Assembly: GCF_965276875.1 (NCBI RefSeq)
Contig: NZ_OZ255701.1
Coordinates: forward strand, 2,418,001-2,482,000
Reading direction: 5' to 3'
From: Lichenicoccus sp965276875
GTDB lineage: Bacteria > Pseudomonadota > Alphaproteobacteria > Acetobacterales > Acetobacteraceae
DNA: 64,000 nucleotides
A program made the position numbers and the translations under genes. Shown here in pieces: positions 1-8,640 of this stretch. Positions within the stretch are counted from its first letter, which is position 1. The number at the start of each line of letters is the position of its first letter. Below the pieces are notes generated by a model. That model was not told where the DNA came from. It saw only the letters and a list, made by a program, of their open reading frames with translations, and ran no database searches.

Positions 1-27
1 TGCTCCATAATGACCGTAGCCGGGTGA
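1..27 (+). CDS. C-terminal tail of a gene running in from the left, possibly an RND efflux permease (partial)
   Basis: The window opens inside a reading frame of eight codons (CSIMTVAG) closed by TGA at 25-27. The next gene starts 7 bases later and is an RND periplasmic adaptor followed by a NodT outer-membrane lipoprotein. In such operons the missing third component is the inner-membrane RND permease, so that is the likely owner of this tail. Eight residues cannot identify it; the call rests on context. Confidence 0.35.
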   Translation, partial: CSIMTVAG

Positions 28-34
28 GCCGAGC

Positions 35-1321
35 ATGATCGTACCAAGACAGGACCTGCATCGTTCCCGCTTTCGGGCGCGCAGGCTGTTGCTGACGGCG
101 CTTGCCGTCGTCGTAGTGGCGGCCTTCGTCGCCTGGGGCGTTATCGGGCGCAGCGAACATGTCGCCACCTTGCGCGTCGTGGCCGATGACGAGGCGACAC
201 TCAAGGTGCAGGTGATCGCGCCGGCACATGGCCCGCGCACCCGCGCCGTCTCCCTGCCGGGCACGATCAAGGCCTGGTACTCGGCGCCGATCTATGCGCA
301 GGTCTCCGGCTATGTCGGGGCATGGTACAAGGATTACGGCGCTCCGGTGAAGCCGGGCGAGCTGCTGGCGGTCATCAACGCCCCCGGCCTGGATGAGCAG
401 TACGCCGCCGCCAAGTCCGGCCTCGCCGTGGCGCAGTCCAAATACAAGTTGGCCGAAGTCACCGCTGGGCGCTTCAAGGCACTCTCCGGCAGTCAGGCGG
501 TGTCGCGCCAGGAAGTCGACGTCGAGGTGGCGAGTGCCGCCTCCGAGGCGGCGCAGGTGCAGGCGGCGGAGCACAATCTCGCGCGCTACCAGGCGCTCGA
601 GCAGTTCAAGAACGTGGTCGCTCCCTTCGCCGGCGTCGTCACCTCGCGTGACACCGATGTCGGCGACTACGTCAACGCCGCCGGTGGCGACGTCAGCGCG
701 CATGGCCACTCCACCGAGCTGTTCACGGTCGCCGACATCCACAAGATGCGTGTCTTCGTCGCCGTGCCGCAGACCTTCTCCACCATGCTCAAGCCGGGGC
801 TGACGGCGACCCTGTCGCTGCCGCAATATCCCGGCCGCCTGTTCAAGGCCACCTTCGATACCTCGGCGCACGCCTTCAATGCGCAGACGCGCACGGTGGT
901 CACCGAGCTGCTGGTCGACAACCCCGACCATAAGCTCTGGCCCGGCACCTATGCCGACGTGCATTTCACCACCAGCGCCAATCCGAACATCCTGATCATT
1001 CCCGAACAGGCGCTGCTGTTCCGTGCCCAGGGTATGCAGGTCGCACTGGTCGGACCGCATAACAGGGTGCACCTGCAGGACGTAACGCTTGGCCACAACA
1101 TGGGCGAGACGGTGCAAATCCTATCCGGCCTGACCCCGCAAGACCGCCTGATCAACAATCCCTCGGCCGGGCTGCTTGACGGCGAGACGGTGCGTGTGGT
1201 GCCCGGCGTCGCCGGGATCGCGCCAGCGCCGCAATTCCAGACGGCTCCAGCACTGCCCAAGCATCTGACCGAGGCACAGCGCGCCAAGGTCGAGGCCGCG
1301 CGCGCCGGAACCAGCGAGTGA
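35..1321 (+). CDS. RND efflux periplasmic adaptor (HlyD/MFP family, MdtA-like)
   Basis: This 428-residue membrane fusion protein would bridge an inner-membrane RND pump to an outer-membrane channel. A basic N-terminus precedes one membrane anchor at about residues 17-36. The half-lipoyl pattern follows (YAQVSGYVGAWYKDYGAPVK, about residues 88-107), then an alpha-helical hairpin around 120-190 rich in Ala/Glu, and the return lipoyl strand VVAPFAGVVTSRDTDVGDYV. The beta-barrel and membrane-proximal domains fill the rest, with IIPEQALLFRAQG near residue 325. It overlaps the outer-membrane lipoprotein gene by 4 bases (GTGA), so the two are translationally coupled. The substrate cannot be read from the sequence; nearby copper genes do not prove a metal role, since this adaptor lacks the metal-binding N-terminal domain of CusB proteins. 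Confidence 0.9.
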   Translation: MIVPRQDLHRSRFRARRLLLTALAVVVVAAFVAWGVIGRSEHVATLRVVADDEATLKVQVIAPAHGPRTRAVSLPGTIKAWYSAPIYAQVSGYVGAWYKDYGAPVKPGELLAVINAPGLDEQYAAAKSGLAVAQSKYKLAEVTAGRFKALSGSQAVSRQEVDVEVASAASEAAQVQAAEHNLARYQALEQFKNVVAPFAGVVTSRDTDVGDYVNAAGGDVSAHGHSTELFTVADIHKMRVFVAVPQTFSTMLKPGLTATLSLPQYPGRLFKATFDTSAHAFNAQTRTVVTELLVDNPDHKLWPGTYADVHFTTSANPNILIIPEQALLFRAQGMQVALVGPHNRVHLQDVTLGHNMGETVQILSGLTPQDRLINNPSAGLLDGETVRVVPGVAGIAPAPQFQTAPALPKHLTEAQRAKVEAARAGTSE

Positions 1322-2847
1322 AGGTTGCGGCCGTGAAGACCGGTTGCTCGCGGATCGGCCGCGCGCTTTGGCTGGCAGCACTCACCCTGCTTTCGGCCCA
1401 GCTTTCAGGATGCGATCTGGCCCCCGTTTATCGTCCGCCGTCGATGCTGCTGCCCGCCTCATACCAGGGATCGGGTCCGTTCGTGGTGGCGAACCCGCGG
1501 GACGAACTGCCGCCCGGACCGTGGTGGCGGATGTTCGGCGATCCGATCCTGGACCGCCTGGAGGCGGCACTCGCCGCAAGCAACCCGACCCTGCAGGCGG
1601 CACAGGAGGCCTATACGCAGTCGCGCGACCTGGCCGCCGAGGCGCGTTCGGGGCTATATCCGCAACTCTCGGCAAGTGGGCTACTCAGCGACAACAAGCA
1701 GTCTCGCCATCGCCTGTTCCGCGGCACCAGCGGCTTCAATCAGGAAGCGTCAAACGAGATCGCCGCTAGCGCCTCCTGGGAGCCGGATTTCTGGGACCAG
1801 ATCCGCAACGAAACCCGCTTTGCCAAGAACCAGGCGCAGGCCACCGCCGCCCAGGTCGCCGCGGTCAAGCTGAGCCTTGAGGGCGCGCTCGCGTCGGACT
1901 ACCTGGCGTTGCGCGGCCTCGACGCCCAGCACGGGGTCTATGTGCAGACCATCCGCTTCTACCGGAATGCGGTCGCCATCACCGGGCAGCGGCTCGCCGG
2001 CAAGATCGCCTCGGCGCTGGACGTCGCGCGCTCCGAAAACCAGCTTGCCGTGGCGGAGTCGCTCGACACCGCGACCGAGGCGCAGCGGGTGCTGCTGCAG
2101 AACGCCATAGCGGTGCTTGCCGGCGAGAACGCCATCAGCTTCGATCTGCCGGTGCAGGAGCATCCGCGCCTGCTCGAACCGCGCATTCCCGTGGGGGTGC
2201 CGTCCGAGTTGCTTGAGCGCCGTCCCGACATCGCCGCCGCCGAGCGCCGGATGGCAGCCGAGAATGCCGCCATAGGCGTTTCGCGCGCGGCATTCTACCC
2301 GAACATTCGTCTGAGCGCCCTGTCCGGGTTCCAAGATAACGGCTTCAACCTGGCCAGCCTGCCGAACAGCCTTTGGGAGATCGGCGCCGGCGCCATCCTG
2401 CCCTTGTTCGAGGGCGGATTGCGCCGCGCCGAGCTGCAACGGAGCTGGTCGGCCTACGCCCAGGCCACCGACGACTATCGCGCCACCGTGCTTGCCGCAT
2501 TCCAGCAGGTCGAGGACGGACTTTCCCTGAGCCGGCTGTTCGCCACCGAGGGCCGGCAGCAGCACGCGGCCCTGCAGGCTGCGTTGCGGGCGCAGGGCAT
2601 GACGTTGAAGCTCTATACCGGCGGCCTGACCAACTATCTCGATGTCACGGTGAGCCAGATCGCGGCCCTGAGTGCCGAGATCGCGCAGGCGCAGGTGACC
2701 ACCAGCCGTCAGCAGGCCGTGGTCGGCCTGATCGAGGCACTCGGCGGTGGCTGGAGCACGGACGACCTGCCGACGCCGAACCAGACCCTGCCGTTCAACC
2801 CACTTGACCTAGGCGGTTCGCCCGGCAATGTTCATCAAACGCACTGA
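1318..2847 (+). CDS. Efflux outer-membrane lipoprotein, NodT family
   Basis: A 509-residue TolC-like outer-membrane factor that would complete the tripartite pump with the upstream adaptor. The signal peptide ends in a lipobox LSGC with the acylated cysteine at residue 32. The family opening DLAPVYRPP follows directly, and the body holds two OEP repeats rich in Ala/Gln helices, including LLERRPDIAAAERRMAAENA near residues 298-317 and GVSRAAFYPNIRLSA after it. The start used is the GTG at 1318, which overlaps the adaptor stop. An internal GTG a few codons later is also possible. Length and motifs are normal for NodT/CmeC-type proteins, and no damage is visible. Confidence 0.92.
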   Translation: MKVAAVKTGCSRIGRALWLAALTLLSAQLSGCDLAPVYRPPSMLLPASYQGSGPFVVANPRDELPPGPWWRMFGDPILDRLEAALAASNPTLQAAQEAYTQSRDLAAEARSGLYPQLSASGLLSDNKQSRHRLFRGTSGFNQEASNEIAASASWEPDFWDQIRNETRFAKNQAQATAAQVAAVKLSLEGALASDYLALRGLDAQHGVYVQTIRFYRNAVAITGQRLAGKIASALDVARSENQLAVAESLDTATEAQRVLLQNAIAVLAGENAISFDLPVQEHPRLLEPRIPVGVPSELLERRPDIAAAERRMAAENAAIGVSRAAFYPNIRLSALSGFQDNGFNLASLPNSLWEIGAGAILPLFEGGLRRAELQRSWSAYAQATDDYRATVLAAFQQVEDGLSLSRLFATEGRQQHAALQAALRAQGMTLKLYTGGLTNYLDVTVSQIAALSAEIAQAQVTTSRQQAVVGLIEALGGGWSTDDLPTPNQTLPFNPLDLGGSPGNVHQTH

Positions 2848-2860
2848 TTGAGGGGCGGTC

Positions 2861-3724
2861 ATGGCGCTCAGGGACTTGCTGGTTCATGTGGACCTCGGCG
2901 AGTCCGGGCTCGTCCGCCTCCGCCTGGCCGCGGGGCTTGCCGCGCGGCACCAGGCCCGGCTGGTGTTGCTGCATGTGCGCGAACACAACCTCTCCCAGCA
3001 GCGCCGCCTGCGGGTATCGGAACTCGGCCTAGTCTCGTCCAAGGAGGCGGAGGCCCTGAACCAGGAGATTGCCCACGAGCAGGAGGAAGGCGAGGCGCCC
3101 CTACGGTCCCTGCTTGAGCAGGTGCGACGCGATCATGGGATCGAGGCGGAGTATCGCAGCGTCGACGGCCATGCCGCCGAACTGGTCATCCAGCAGGCGC
3201 GCACCGCCGATCTCGCCATCATCGGCCACGATCTCTCCATCGGCGAGCACCAACCGGACGAGTATTCGTTCGCCGAAAGCATGCTGTTCGCCTCAGGTCG
3301 GCCGCTGCTGCTGGTGCCGGCGCGGACCGAAGCCGCGCAGCCGATTGGCCGGTGCATCGCTGTCGCCTGGAACGGCAGTCGTCCAGCGGCGCGGGCACTT
3401 TCGGATGCCATTCCGCTGATCGAGAAGGCGGACCGCGTGATTGTATTGAGCGCGCAAGCGGACAGGTCCGGGGTCAGGCCGCCATCCTCGAGCGAGCCGG
3501 TTCTGGTCAATTTGCGCTGTCATACCAGTCTCGTCGAGTCGCGTGAATTGCAGGCGCGGCATCGCGATGTGGCCGGGGTGCTGCAGACGGAGGCGCTGGC
3601 ACTTGGCGCCGACATGCTGGTCGCCGGCGCCTATGGCCATGCCAGGCTCTGGGAGAAGATGCTGGGCGGCGTGACCCGCGACCTGCTCTCGGATCTGCGC
3701 CTTCCCGTCCTGATGTCGCATTGA
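2861..3724 (+). CDS. Tandem universal stress protein (UspA family)
   Basis: A 287-residue cytoplasmic protein made of two Usp folds. The first (residues about 1-145) opens ALRDLLVHVDLGESG and ends near LFASGRPLLLVPAR. The second opens RCIAVAWNGSRPAARAL at about residue 163 and carries the nucleotide-binding loop GAYGHARLWEKMLGGVTRDL, which fits the family pattern G-x2-G-x9-G. Tandem Usp proteins of this size often accompany stress and metal genes in proteobacteria. It begins 13 bases after the NodT gene and may be co-transcribed with the pump. The exact stimulus is unknown. Confidence 0.88.
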   Translation: MALRDLLVHVDLGESGLVRLRLAAGLAARHQARLVLLHVREHNLSQQRRLRVSELGLVSSKEAEALNQEIAHEQEEGEAPLRSLLEQVRRDHGIEAEYRSVDGHAAELVIQQARTADLAIIGHDLSIGEHQPDEYSFAESMLFASGRPLLLVPARTEAAQPIGRCIAVAWNGSRPAARALSDAIPLIEKADRVIVLSAQADRSGVRPPSSSEPVLVNLRCHTSLVESRELQARHRDVAGVLQTEALALGADMLVAGAYGHARLWEKMLGGVTRDLLSDLRLPVLMSH

Positions 3725-3770
3725 CCACGCCGCCATAGCCCACTGTTGGCAGCGGCTGCCCCGCGCGCGT

Positions 3771-3796
3771 ACCAGTCAGCCCATAGGGCTGCTGGT
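3771..3796. terminator. Strong hairpin between convergent genes (possible bidirectional terminator)
   Basis: ACCAG-T-CAGCCC, a 3-base loop ATA, then GGGCTG-CTGGT form an 11-bp stem with a single bulged T. It lies between the Usp stop (3724) and the cytochrome stop (3798-3800) of the convergent gene. No T-run follows on either strand, so it is not a textbook intrinsic terminator. It could stop or stabilise both transcripts. Confidence 0.5.
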
Positions 3797-3797
3797 G

Positions 3798-4370
3798 TCA
3801 CTCGCTCGCCATTGGTTTACCCCCGGGCATCGGCATCTGTTTCATGTCGTCGTCCGGGGGCGCTTTCGCGACGATCGCCCTGTATTGCGCGGCATTCAGC
3901 TTCGGCAGTTGCATCACGAAGGCGGTGATCGCCCACATCTCGTGGTCGTCATGCGAACGGCCCCAGGCCGGCATGCCGCTCATCTTGATGCCGTGCTTGA
4001 TCACCCAGAAAGTCCTGGCCGGGCTCATCAGATTGCCTGCGTAGAGCTTCGGCGGCTTCGGATAGAGTCCGTCGCGGGTCTCGTTGCTGTCGAAGCCGGG
4101 TGCCAGGTGGCAGCCCGAGCACATCGCGGCATACTGGCCGGCGCCGACCAGGATCATGTTCGGGTCATTCAGTGGCGGTGCCTTGATCCCCCGCGCATGC
4201 GCCGCGACCGAATGCTCGCGCACCGTATTGGCCAGCCAAAAAACCGGCCGGAAATGCGGTGAATCGGCGCCGATATCGTAGCTGCCGGACACCACATAGG
4301 CGCCGCCGACGAGAAGGCCGGTGACGACGAGCCCAACGAGCCCCAGGGACGTCTTGACGAAGGTTCTCAA
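3798..4370 (-). CDS. Membrane-anchored c-type cytochrome
   Basis: A 190-residue protein with an uncleaved-looking N-terminal anchor (residues about 8-28) and one haem c motif CSGCH at residues 84-88. The likely distal methionine ligand lies in KMSGMPAWG near residue 133, as in monohaem class I cytochromes. The rest is a periplasmic domain, and the C-terminus is rich in Met and Asp (DDDMKQMPMPGG), which could bind metal. It is followed on the same strand by no partner oxidase. The copZ-like gene lies just upstream on the same strand (27 bases between them), so both may share the copper-responsive divergent promoter. Electron-transfer partners cannot be assigned from the sequence. Confidence 0.85.
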   Translation of the reverse strand: MRTFVKTSLGLVGLVVTGLLVGGAYVVSGSYDIGADSPHFRPVFWLANTVREHSVAAHARGIKAPPLNDPNMILVGAGQYAAMCSGCHLAPGFDSNETRDGLYPKPPKLYAGNLMSPARTFWVIKHGIKMSGMPAWGRSHDDHEMWAITAFVMQLPKLNAAQYRAIVAKAPPDDDMKQMPMPGGKPMASE

Positions 4371-4397
4371 ACTGCATCGTCTCCCGGAAGATTGGAG

Positions 4398-4607
4398 TCA
4401 GGCGGCGCTTGCAATGCTGTGCGCCTGGTAGCCTTCCGCCTGGATCGCCTGCTCCAGCTTCTCGGCCGCAGCGCCACTGCTGGTGGTGACCGTCCCCGCC
4501 TTCAGATCGACCGTGACCTGAGCCGCCGGGTCGATGCCGTGGACGGCTTCGGTGACCGCGCGCTCGCAATGCGCGCATGTCATACCCTCAACCTTGAACG
4601 TCTGCAT
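4398..4607 (-). CDS. copZ: CopZ-like copper chaperone (heavy-metal-associated domain)
   Basis: A 69-residue HMA-fold protein with the metal-binding loop GMTCAHCERAV, whose two cysteines bind Cu(I) for hand-over to a P-type ATPase. I start it at the ATG at 4607 because AAGGAG ends six bases upstream. The ATG at 4613 would touch the ribosome site, and the longer open frame to 4715 runs through the operator region. It is divergent from copA. The C-terminal YQAHSIASAA is ordinary for the family. Copper specificity is inferred from the copA/cueR neighbours; the domain alone could serve other soft metals. Confidence 0.88.
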   Translation of the reverse strand: MQTFKVEGMTCAHCERAVTEAVHGIDPAAQVTVDLKAGTVTTSSGAAAEKLEQAIQAEGYQAHSIASAA

Positions 4608-4702
4608 GTCCATCTCCTTCAGTTGTGCGGAGGTATATGGTGCACCCTTCCCGCGCGGGAGGGTCAAGCGCGTCGTCGCCCCCCAAATCTTCCCCGCTTC
4701 CC

Positions 4703-4736
4703 TTGACCTTCCCATGATGGAAACCCCTTCTCTTGT
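4703..4736 (+). promoter_or_regulatory. MerR/CueR-type operator-promoter for copA (and perhaps copZ)
   Basis: A -35 element TTGACC (4703-4708) overlaps a near-perfect dyad ACCTTCC-N6-GGAAACC at 4706-4725. This matches the established layout of CueR/MerR promoters, in which the dyad fills an over-long spacer. The -10 would fall at about 4728-4734 and is poor (TTCTCT or TCTCTT), consistent with activator dependence. It lies 23 bases before the copA start and between the divergent copZ and copA genes; the matching regulator gene is directly downstream of copA. The right half-site differs from the ideal GGAAGGT at two positions. Confidence 0.7.
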
Positions 4737-4758
4737 GCCGAGCTAGAGGGGCAATCGC

Positions 4759-7194
4759 ATGGACCAGGGCATCCTCGAACACCCATCCAGGAGTTCCACC
4801 GACAAATCGGCAACGCTGAATGTTAGCGTGACGGCGATGAGTTGCGCGTCCTGCGTTGGACGCGTCGAGCGGGCGATTGCCGGCGTGCCCGGGGTCGAGG
4901 CGGTTTCGGTCAATCTCGCCACCGAGCGCGCCTCCGTGACCACCGGCGCCGATTTCGACGCAAGCCGGCTGGCCGAAGCGCTGGCCGCGGCCGGCTACCC
5001 GCTTGCCACCGAGACCATCGACCTCGCCATCGGCGGCATGACTTGCGCGTCGTGCGTCGGGCGGGTCGAGCGCGCGCTGCGTGGCGTGCCCGGCGTACGG
5101 ACCGCCGAGGTCAACCTCGCGACCGAGCGGGCGCGGGTGGAGGTCATAGCCGGGGCCGCCTCATCGGGCGCGCTGATCGCGGCCATCAGCCGCGCCGGCT
5201 ACGAGGCGACGGCTGCCGAAACCGGTCACGCCGGGCATGGCGAGACCACGATCCGCGACCGCGCGGCACGGCGCGACGGGATCATGGCGGCACTCGCGCT
5301 GGTGTTCGCAGCACCACTGCTGCTGCCGATGCTGCTGGTGCCGCTCGGCATCGACGCGATGCTGCCCGGATGGGCGCAGCTCGCGCTCGCCAGTGTCGTG
5401 CAGGTGGTGTTCGGTGCGCGGTTCTACCGCGGCGCCTGGAAGGCCTTGCGCGGCGGCGCCGGCAACATGGATACGCTGGTCGCCCTCGGCACCAGTGCCG
5501 CCTTCGGGCTGAGCCTATGGGAACTGCTGGCGGGGCAAACCGGCCATCTGTATTTCGAGGCCTCGGCGGCCGTCGTCGCGCTGGTCCGGCTGGGCAAGTG
5601 GTTCGAGGGCCGGGCGCGCCGGCAAGCGGGTGCGGCGATCCGCGCGCTTGAGGACCTGCGCCCGGAGCGCGCGCGCGTGCGCCGTGGTGATGCTGAGCAG
5701 GGCTGGGGGGAGCAGGACATTGCCGCGGCCGAGCTGCGCCTGGGCGACCTGCTGGTGATCCGGCCGGGTGAGCGGATCGCCGCCGACGGCCTCGTGCGCG
5801 AAGGCGCGGGCGGCGTCGACGAGAGCCTGCTGACCGGCGAGAGCCTGCCGGTGGCAAAGGAGCCCGGCAGCCGCATCGTCGGCGGCGCGCTCAATGGCGA
5901 CGCCCTGCTCGTTGCGGAAGTGACCGCGACCGGCGCCGAGAGCCAGCTTGCCGCCATGGTGCGCCTGGTCGAGGATGCGCAGGCTGCCAAGCCACCGGTG
6001 CAACGGCTGGTGGACCGGGTCAGCGCCGTGTTCGTTCCGGTGGTGGTCGGCATCGCCGTCCTGACCTTCGTCGGCTGGTGGCTCGCGGGTGCCGGTCTCA
6101 CCGTCGCCGCGGTGAATGCGGTCGCGGTGCTGGTGATCGCCTGCCCCTGCGCGCTGGGTCTCGCGACACCGGCGGCGATCATGGTCGGCACCGGTGCTGC
6201 CGCGCGACACGGCATCCTGATCCGTGACCCGGCCGCCCTGGAGCAGGCGCGCACGATCCGTACCGTGGTGTTCGACAAGACCGGCACCCTGACCGCGGGG
6301 CACCCGGAGCTGGTGGCGATGACGCCGACGGCGGGTATCGATGCCGACGCGCTGCTGCGCCTCGCGGCGGCCCTGCAGGCCGGCAGCGAGCACCCACTGG
6401 CCAAGGCTGTGCTGGCCCGAGCCGAAGCGCTCAAGGTGCCGCGTGCGATTGACGTGCAGGCGCTGCCGGGCCGCGGCGTGCAAGGGCAGGTCGAGGGCCG
6501 CGTGCTCCGCCTTGGCAGCGACCGTCTGATACGCGAGGCGGGGGTCACGTTGCAGCCGCTGGCCGACGAAGCGAGCAGCTTGCAACGCGACGGCCGCACC
6601 GTGTCCTACCTCGCCGAAGGGCCGCGCCTGCTCGGCCTGCTCGGCTTCGGCGACGCGGCCAAGCCAGGTGCTGCTGAGGCGGTGGCAATCCTTCGCCGAC
6701 GCGGGCTGCATGTCGTGCTGCTTACCGGCGACAACCAGGGTGCCGCCGACGCCGCCGCCCGCGCGCTCGGCATCGAGGATGTGAGCGCCGGCGCCCTGCC
6801 CGCCGACAAGGCCGAAATGATCGCACGCTTGCGCGAACGCGGGCCGGTGGCGATGGTCGGCGACGGGGTCAACGATGCAGCCGCTCTTGCCGCCGCCGAC
6901 CTGGGTTTAGCAATGTCGACAGGCACAGACGTTGCCGCCGCCGCCGCCGGCATCACCCTGATGCGCGGCGACCCGCGGCTGGTGCCGGCCGCCCTGGATA
7001 TTTCGTCACGCACCTTCCAGCGCATCCGCCAGGGCCTGTTCTGGGCGTTCGCCTACAATGTGGTCGGCATTCCTTTGGCGGCCTCCGGCCTGCTCAGCCC
7101 GGTGGTGGCGGGGGCGGCGATGGCCTTCTCCAGCGTCAGTGTCGTCGGCAGCGCACTGCTGCTCCGGCGCTGGCGGCCGCAGAGCCTTGCATGA
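4759..7194 (+). CDS. copA: Cu(I)-exporting P1B-type ATPase
   Basis: An 811-residue copper pump that moves Cu(I) from cytosol to periplasm. Two N-terminal HMA domains carry CASC pairs at residues 29-32 and 96-99. The membrane copper site is CPC at 462-464, the phosphorylated aspartate is D506 in DKTGT, and the SEHPLAKA and GDGVNDAAAL motifs complete the catalytic core. The ion-selecting tail motifs (YN near AFAYNVVGIPLAA and MAFSSVSVVGSAL) are those of the copper/silver (P1B-1) group. A CueR-type operator precedes it, and cueR follows 10 bases after its stop, so the pair is likely one regulated transcript. No truncation is seen. Confidence 0.96.
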   Translation: MDQGILEHPSRSSTDKSATLNVSVTAMSCASCVGRVERAIAGVPGVEAVSVNLATERASVTTGADFDASRLAEALAAAGYPLATETIDLAIGGMTCASCVGRVERALRGVPGVRTAEVNLATERARVEVIAGAASSGALIAAISRAGYEATAAETGHAGHGETTIRDRAARRDGIMAALALVFAAPLLLPMLLVPLGIDAMLPGWAQLALASVVQVVFGARFYRGAWKALRGGAGNMDTLVALGTSAAFGLSLWELLAGQTGHLYFEASAAVVALVRLGKWFEGRARRQAGAAIRALEDLRPERARVRRGDAEQGWGEQDIAAAELRLGDLLVIRPGERIAADGLVREGAGGVDESLLTGESLPVAKEPGSRIVGGALNGDALLVAEVTATGAESQLAAMVRLVEDAQAAKPPVQRLVDRVSAVFVPVVVGIAVLTFVGWWLAGAGLTVAAVNAVAVLVIACPCALGLATPAAIMVGTGAAARHGILIRDPAALEQARTIRTVVFDKTGTLTAGHPELVAMTPTAGIDADALLRLAAALQAGSEHPLAKAVLARAEALKVPRAIDVQALPGRGVQGQVEGRVLRLGSDRLIREAGVTLQPLADEASSLQRDGRTVSYLAEGPRLLGLLGFGDAAKPGAAEAVAILRRRGLHVVLLTGDNQGAADAAARALGIEDVSAGALPADKAEMIARLRERGPVAMVGDGVNDAAALAAADLGLAMSTGTDVAAAAAGITLMRGDPRLVPAALDISSRTFQRIRQGLFWAFAYNVVGIPLAASGLLSPVVAGAAMAFSSVSVVGSALLLRRWRPQSLA

Positions 7195-7204
7195 GGAGGT
7201 GCGC

Positions 7205-7639
7205 ATGAATATCGGCGAGGCGTCCGCCGCCTCCGGGGTTTCGGCCAAGATGATCCGCTATTACGAGCGCATCGGCCTGATCGACAAGGCCGGCCGCACC
7301 CGGACGGGATATCGCGCCTATGCACCAGCAGACATAGAGACCCTGCGCTTCGTCTCCCGCGCGCGCAGCCTCGGCTTCTCGGTGGGACAGATGCGCGACC
7401 TGCTGGCACTCTGGCGCGACGACAAGCGGGCGAGTGCCGACGTCAAGCGGCTGGCCCTGGCGCACGTCGCGACCCTGGACACCAAGGCGCGCGAAATCGC
7501 CGAGATGAGCCGGGCGCTGCGCGACCTTGCCGAACGGTGCGACGGCGACCACCGGCCAAGCTGTCCGATCATCGACGACCTCGCGCGTGTCCTGCTTTCC
7601 GTCGATCAGCCCGGCCTCCTGGCCGCGGGACCAGAGTGA
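7205..7639 (+). CDS. cueR: Copper-responsive MerR-family regulator CueR
   Basis: A 144-residue dimeric activator. The winged-helix N-terminus (MNIGEASAASGVSAKMIRYY) is typical MerR. The C-terminal metal loop CDGDHRPSCPI has the CueR spacing of two cysteines seven residues apart, used for Cu(I)/Ag(I) sensing. The start is fixed by AGGAGGT at 7194-7200, which overlaps the copA stop. It should bind the dyad at 4706-4725 and switch on copA, and perhaps copZ. The longer open frame from 7058 lies within copA and is not the gene. Confidence 0.94.
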   Translation: MNIGEASAASGVSAKMIRYYERIGLIDKAGRTRTGYRAYAPADIETLRFVSRARSLGFSVGQMRDLLALWRDDKRASADVKRLALAHVATLDTKAREIAEMSRALRDLAERCDGDHRPSCPIIDDLARVLLSVDQPGLLAAGPE

Positions 7640-7827
7640 TCTCCGTCTGGCGGCGCGACCCTGCCGACGTCACCCGGCAACCGCCCTCGGAAGGCTGCCT
7701 CTTGATGGCGGCCATCGCGTTCGGCATCGGCAGTCTGCTGGCCGGCTGTTCGGCCTCGACGCCCTCGGCAAGGAAAGGCTCCGGGGTCGGCCCGGTGTCC
7801 ATCGACAGCCTGCGGTCATTGCCTTGA
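7636..7827 (+). CDS. Small putative lipoprotein downstream of cueR
   Basis: A 63-codon frame whose GTG start overlaps the cueR stop by four bases (GTGA). A hydrophobic stretch (LLMAAIAFGIGSLLAGC) ends in a lipobox LAGC, followed by only about 25 residues (SASTPSARKGSGVG and on). A start at the ATG at 7705 would give a 40-residue version with the same lipobox but without the basic N-terminus. I do not recognise a family. The lipobox and coupling to cueR argue for a real gene, but it may be a decayed remnant of a larger lipoprotein. Confidence 0.4.
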   Translation: MISVWRRDPADVTRQPPSEGCLLMAAIAFGIGSLLAGCSASTPSARKGSGVGPVSIDSLRSLP

Positions 7828-7905
7828 TCGTTGCGACCAGATCCGTCGCGGACCCCACCAGTTGCGCCGCCTCCGCATCACGTTCTCCGCGCGTGCTCCC
7901 AGCGA

Positions 7906-8640
7906 CTACATCGTTTCCTTGACGCCGATCCTGATCAGCCACCAGTTCATTGGATAGGCGGTGGCGAAGCCGCACAGCATCGCGATCTGCATCATGAACC
8001 AGAACTCGACATGGTTCGCGGTGAGCCTGACCCCGAGCAGGGCGCCGAACAGATAGAAATAGGCGATGGCCATAAAACCATACATGCCCAGCTGCCATGA
8101 TGTGAGCGACAGCGTGTCGGCCTTGATCGCCGCCCAGATGCCCGGGCCGAGCGACAGCCCGCGCATCGGTGCGATCGTAAAATATTGGAAGACGATGCCG
8201 AAGGCATAGGCGAACAGGTAGTCCACGATCCAGGTCGCGAAGATTTCTTCGCCGAAGAGGCTGTGCCAGCCGCACCAGACCGCGACCGTGGGAACAAGAA
8301 ACACCAGCCATTCTGCGCAGATGTCACCGAGCGTGCAGCCGCTGCCACAATGCAGGGCGCCGTTGGCAACCTTGATCGCGTGCGGTGTGAGCTTGCTGCT
8401 TGGCATCTCCTCGTCGCGTTGCATGGCGGCATGGGCGCGCGAATGCTCCGCCAGACGCCCATAGGTGAAATACTGCCAGACCACCCAGACCGTCCCGAAC
8501 AGAGCGGTCACCGGCCAGACGACGCTCATGATCCACATATGCTGCGGATGCCGGATCACGTCGACGGCGATGATGACGGCGCAGAGGCCGCCCAACACCA
8601 GGAAGGCGATCGAGAGGTCGTGCAGCCAGGCCGGGATCAT
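7906..8640 (-). CDS. DUF4396-family integral membrane protein
   Basis: A 244-residue multi-pass membrane protein. Hydrophobic segments lie near residues 8-28, 36-55, 100-125, 130-150, 165-190 and 200-235. The conserved family stretch LHCGSGCTLGDICAEW near residue 90 provides three cysteines and a histidine that could bind a metal ion; this is inference. Members of DUF4396 are uncharacterised, and in other proteobacteria I associate them with heavy-metal gene neighbourhoods. The ATG at 8640 starts at the first hydrophobic helix; the open frame to 8946 upstream has no membrane or domain character. It ends 78 bases from the small lipoprotein and faces it. Confidence 0.8.
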   Translation of the reverse strand: MIPAWLHDLSIAFLVLGGLCAVIIAVDVIRHPQHMWIMSVVWPVTALFGTVWVVWQYFTYGRLAEHSRAHAAMQRDEEMPSSKLTPHAIKVANGALHCGSGCTLGDICAEWLVFLVPTVAVWCGWHSLFGEEIFATWIVDYLFAYAFGIVFQYFTIAPMRGLSLGPGIWAAIKADTLSLTSWQLGMYGFMAIAYFYLFGALLGVRLTANHVEFWFMMQIAMLCGFATAYPMNWWLIRIGVKETM

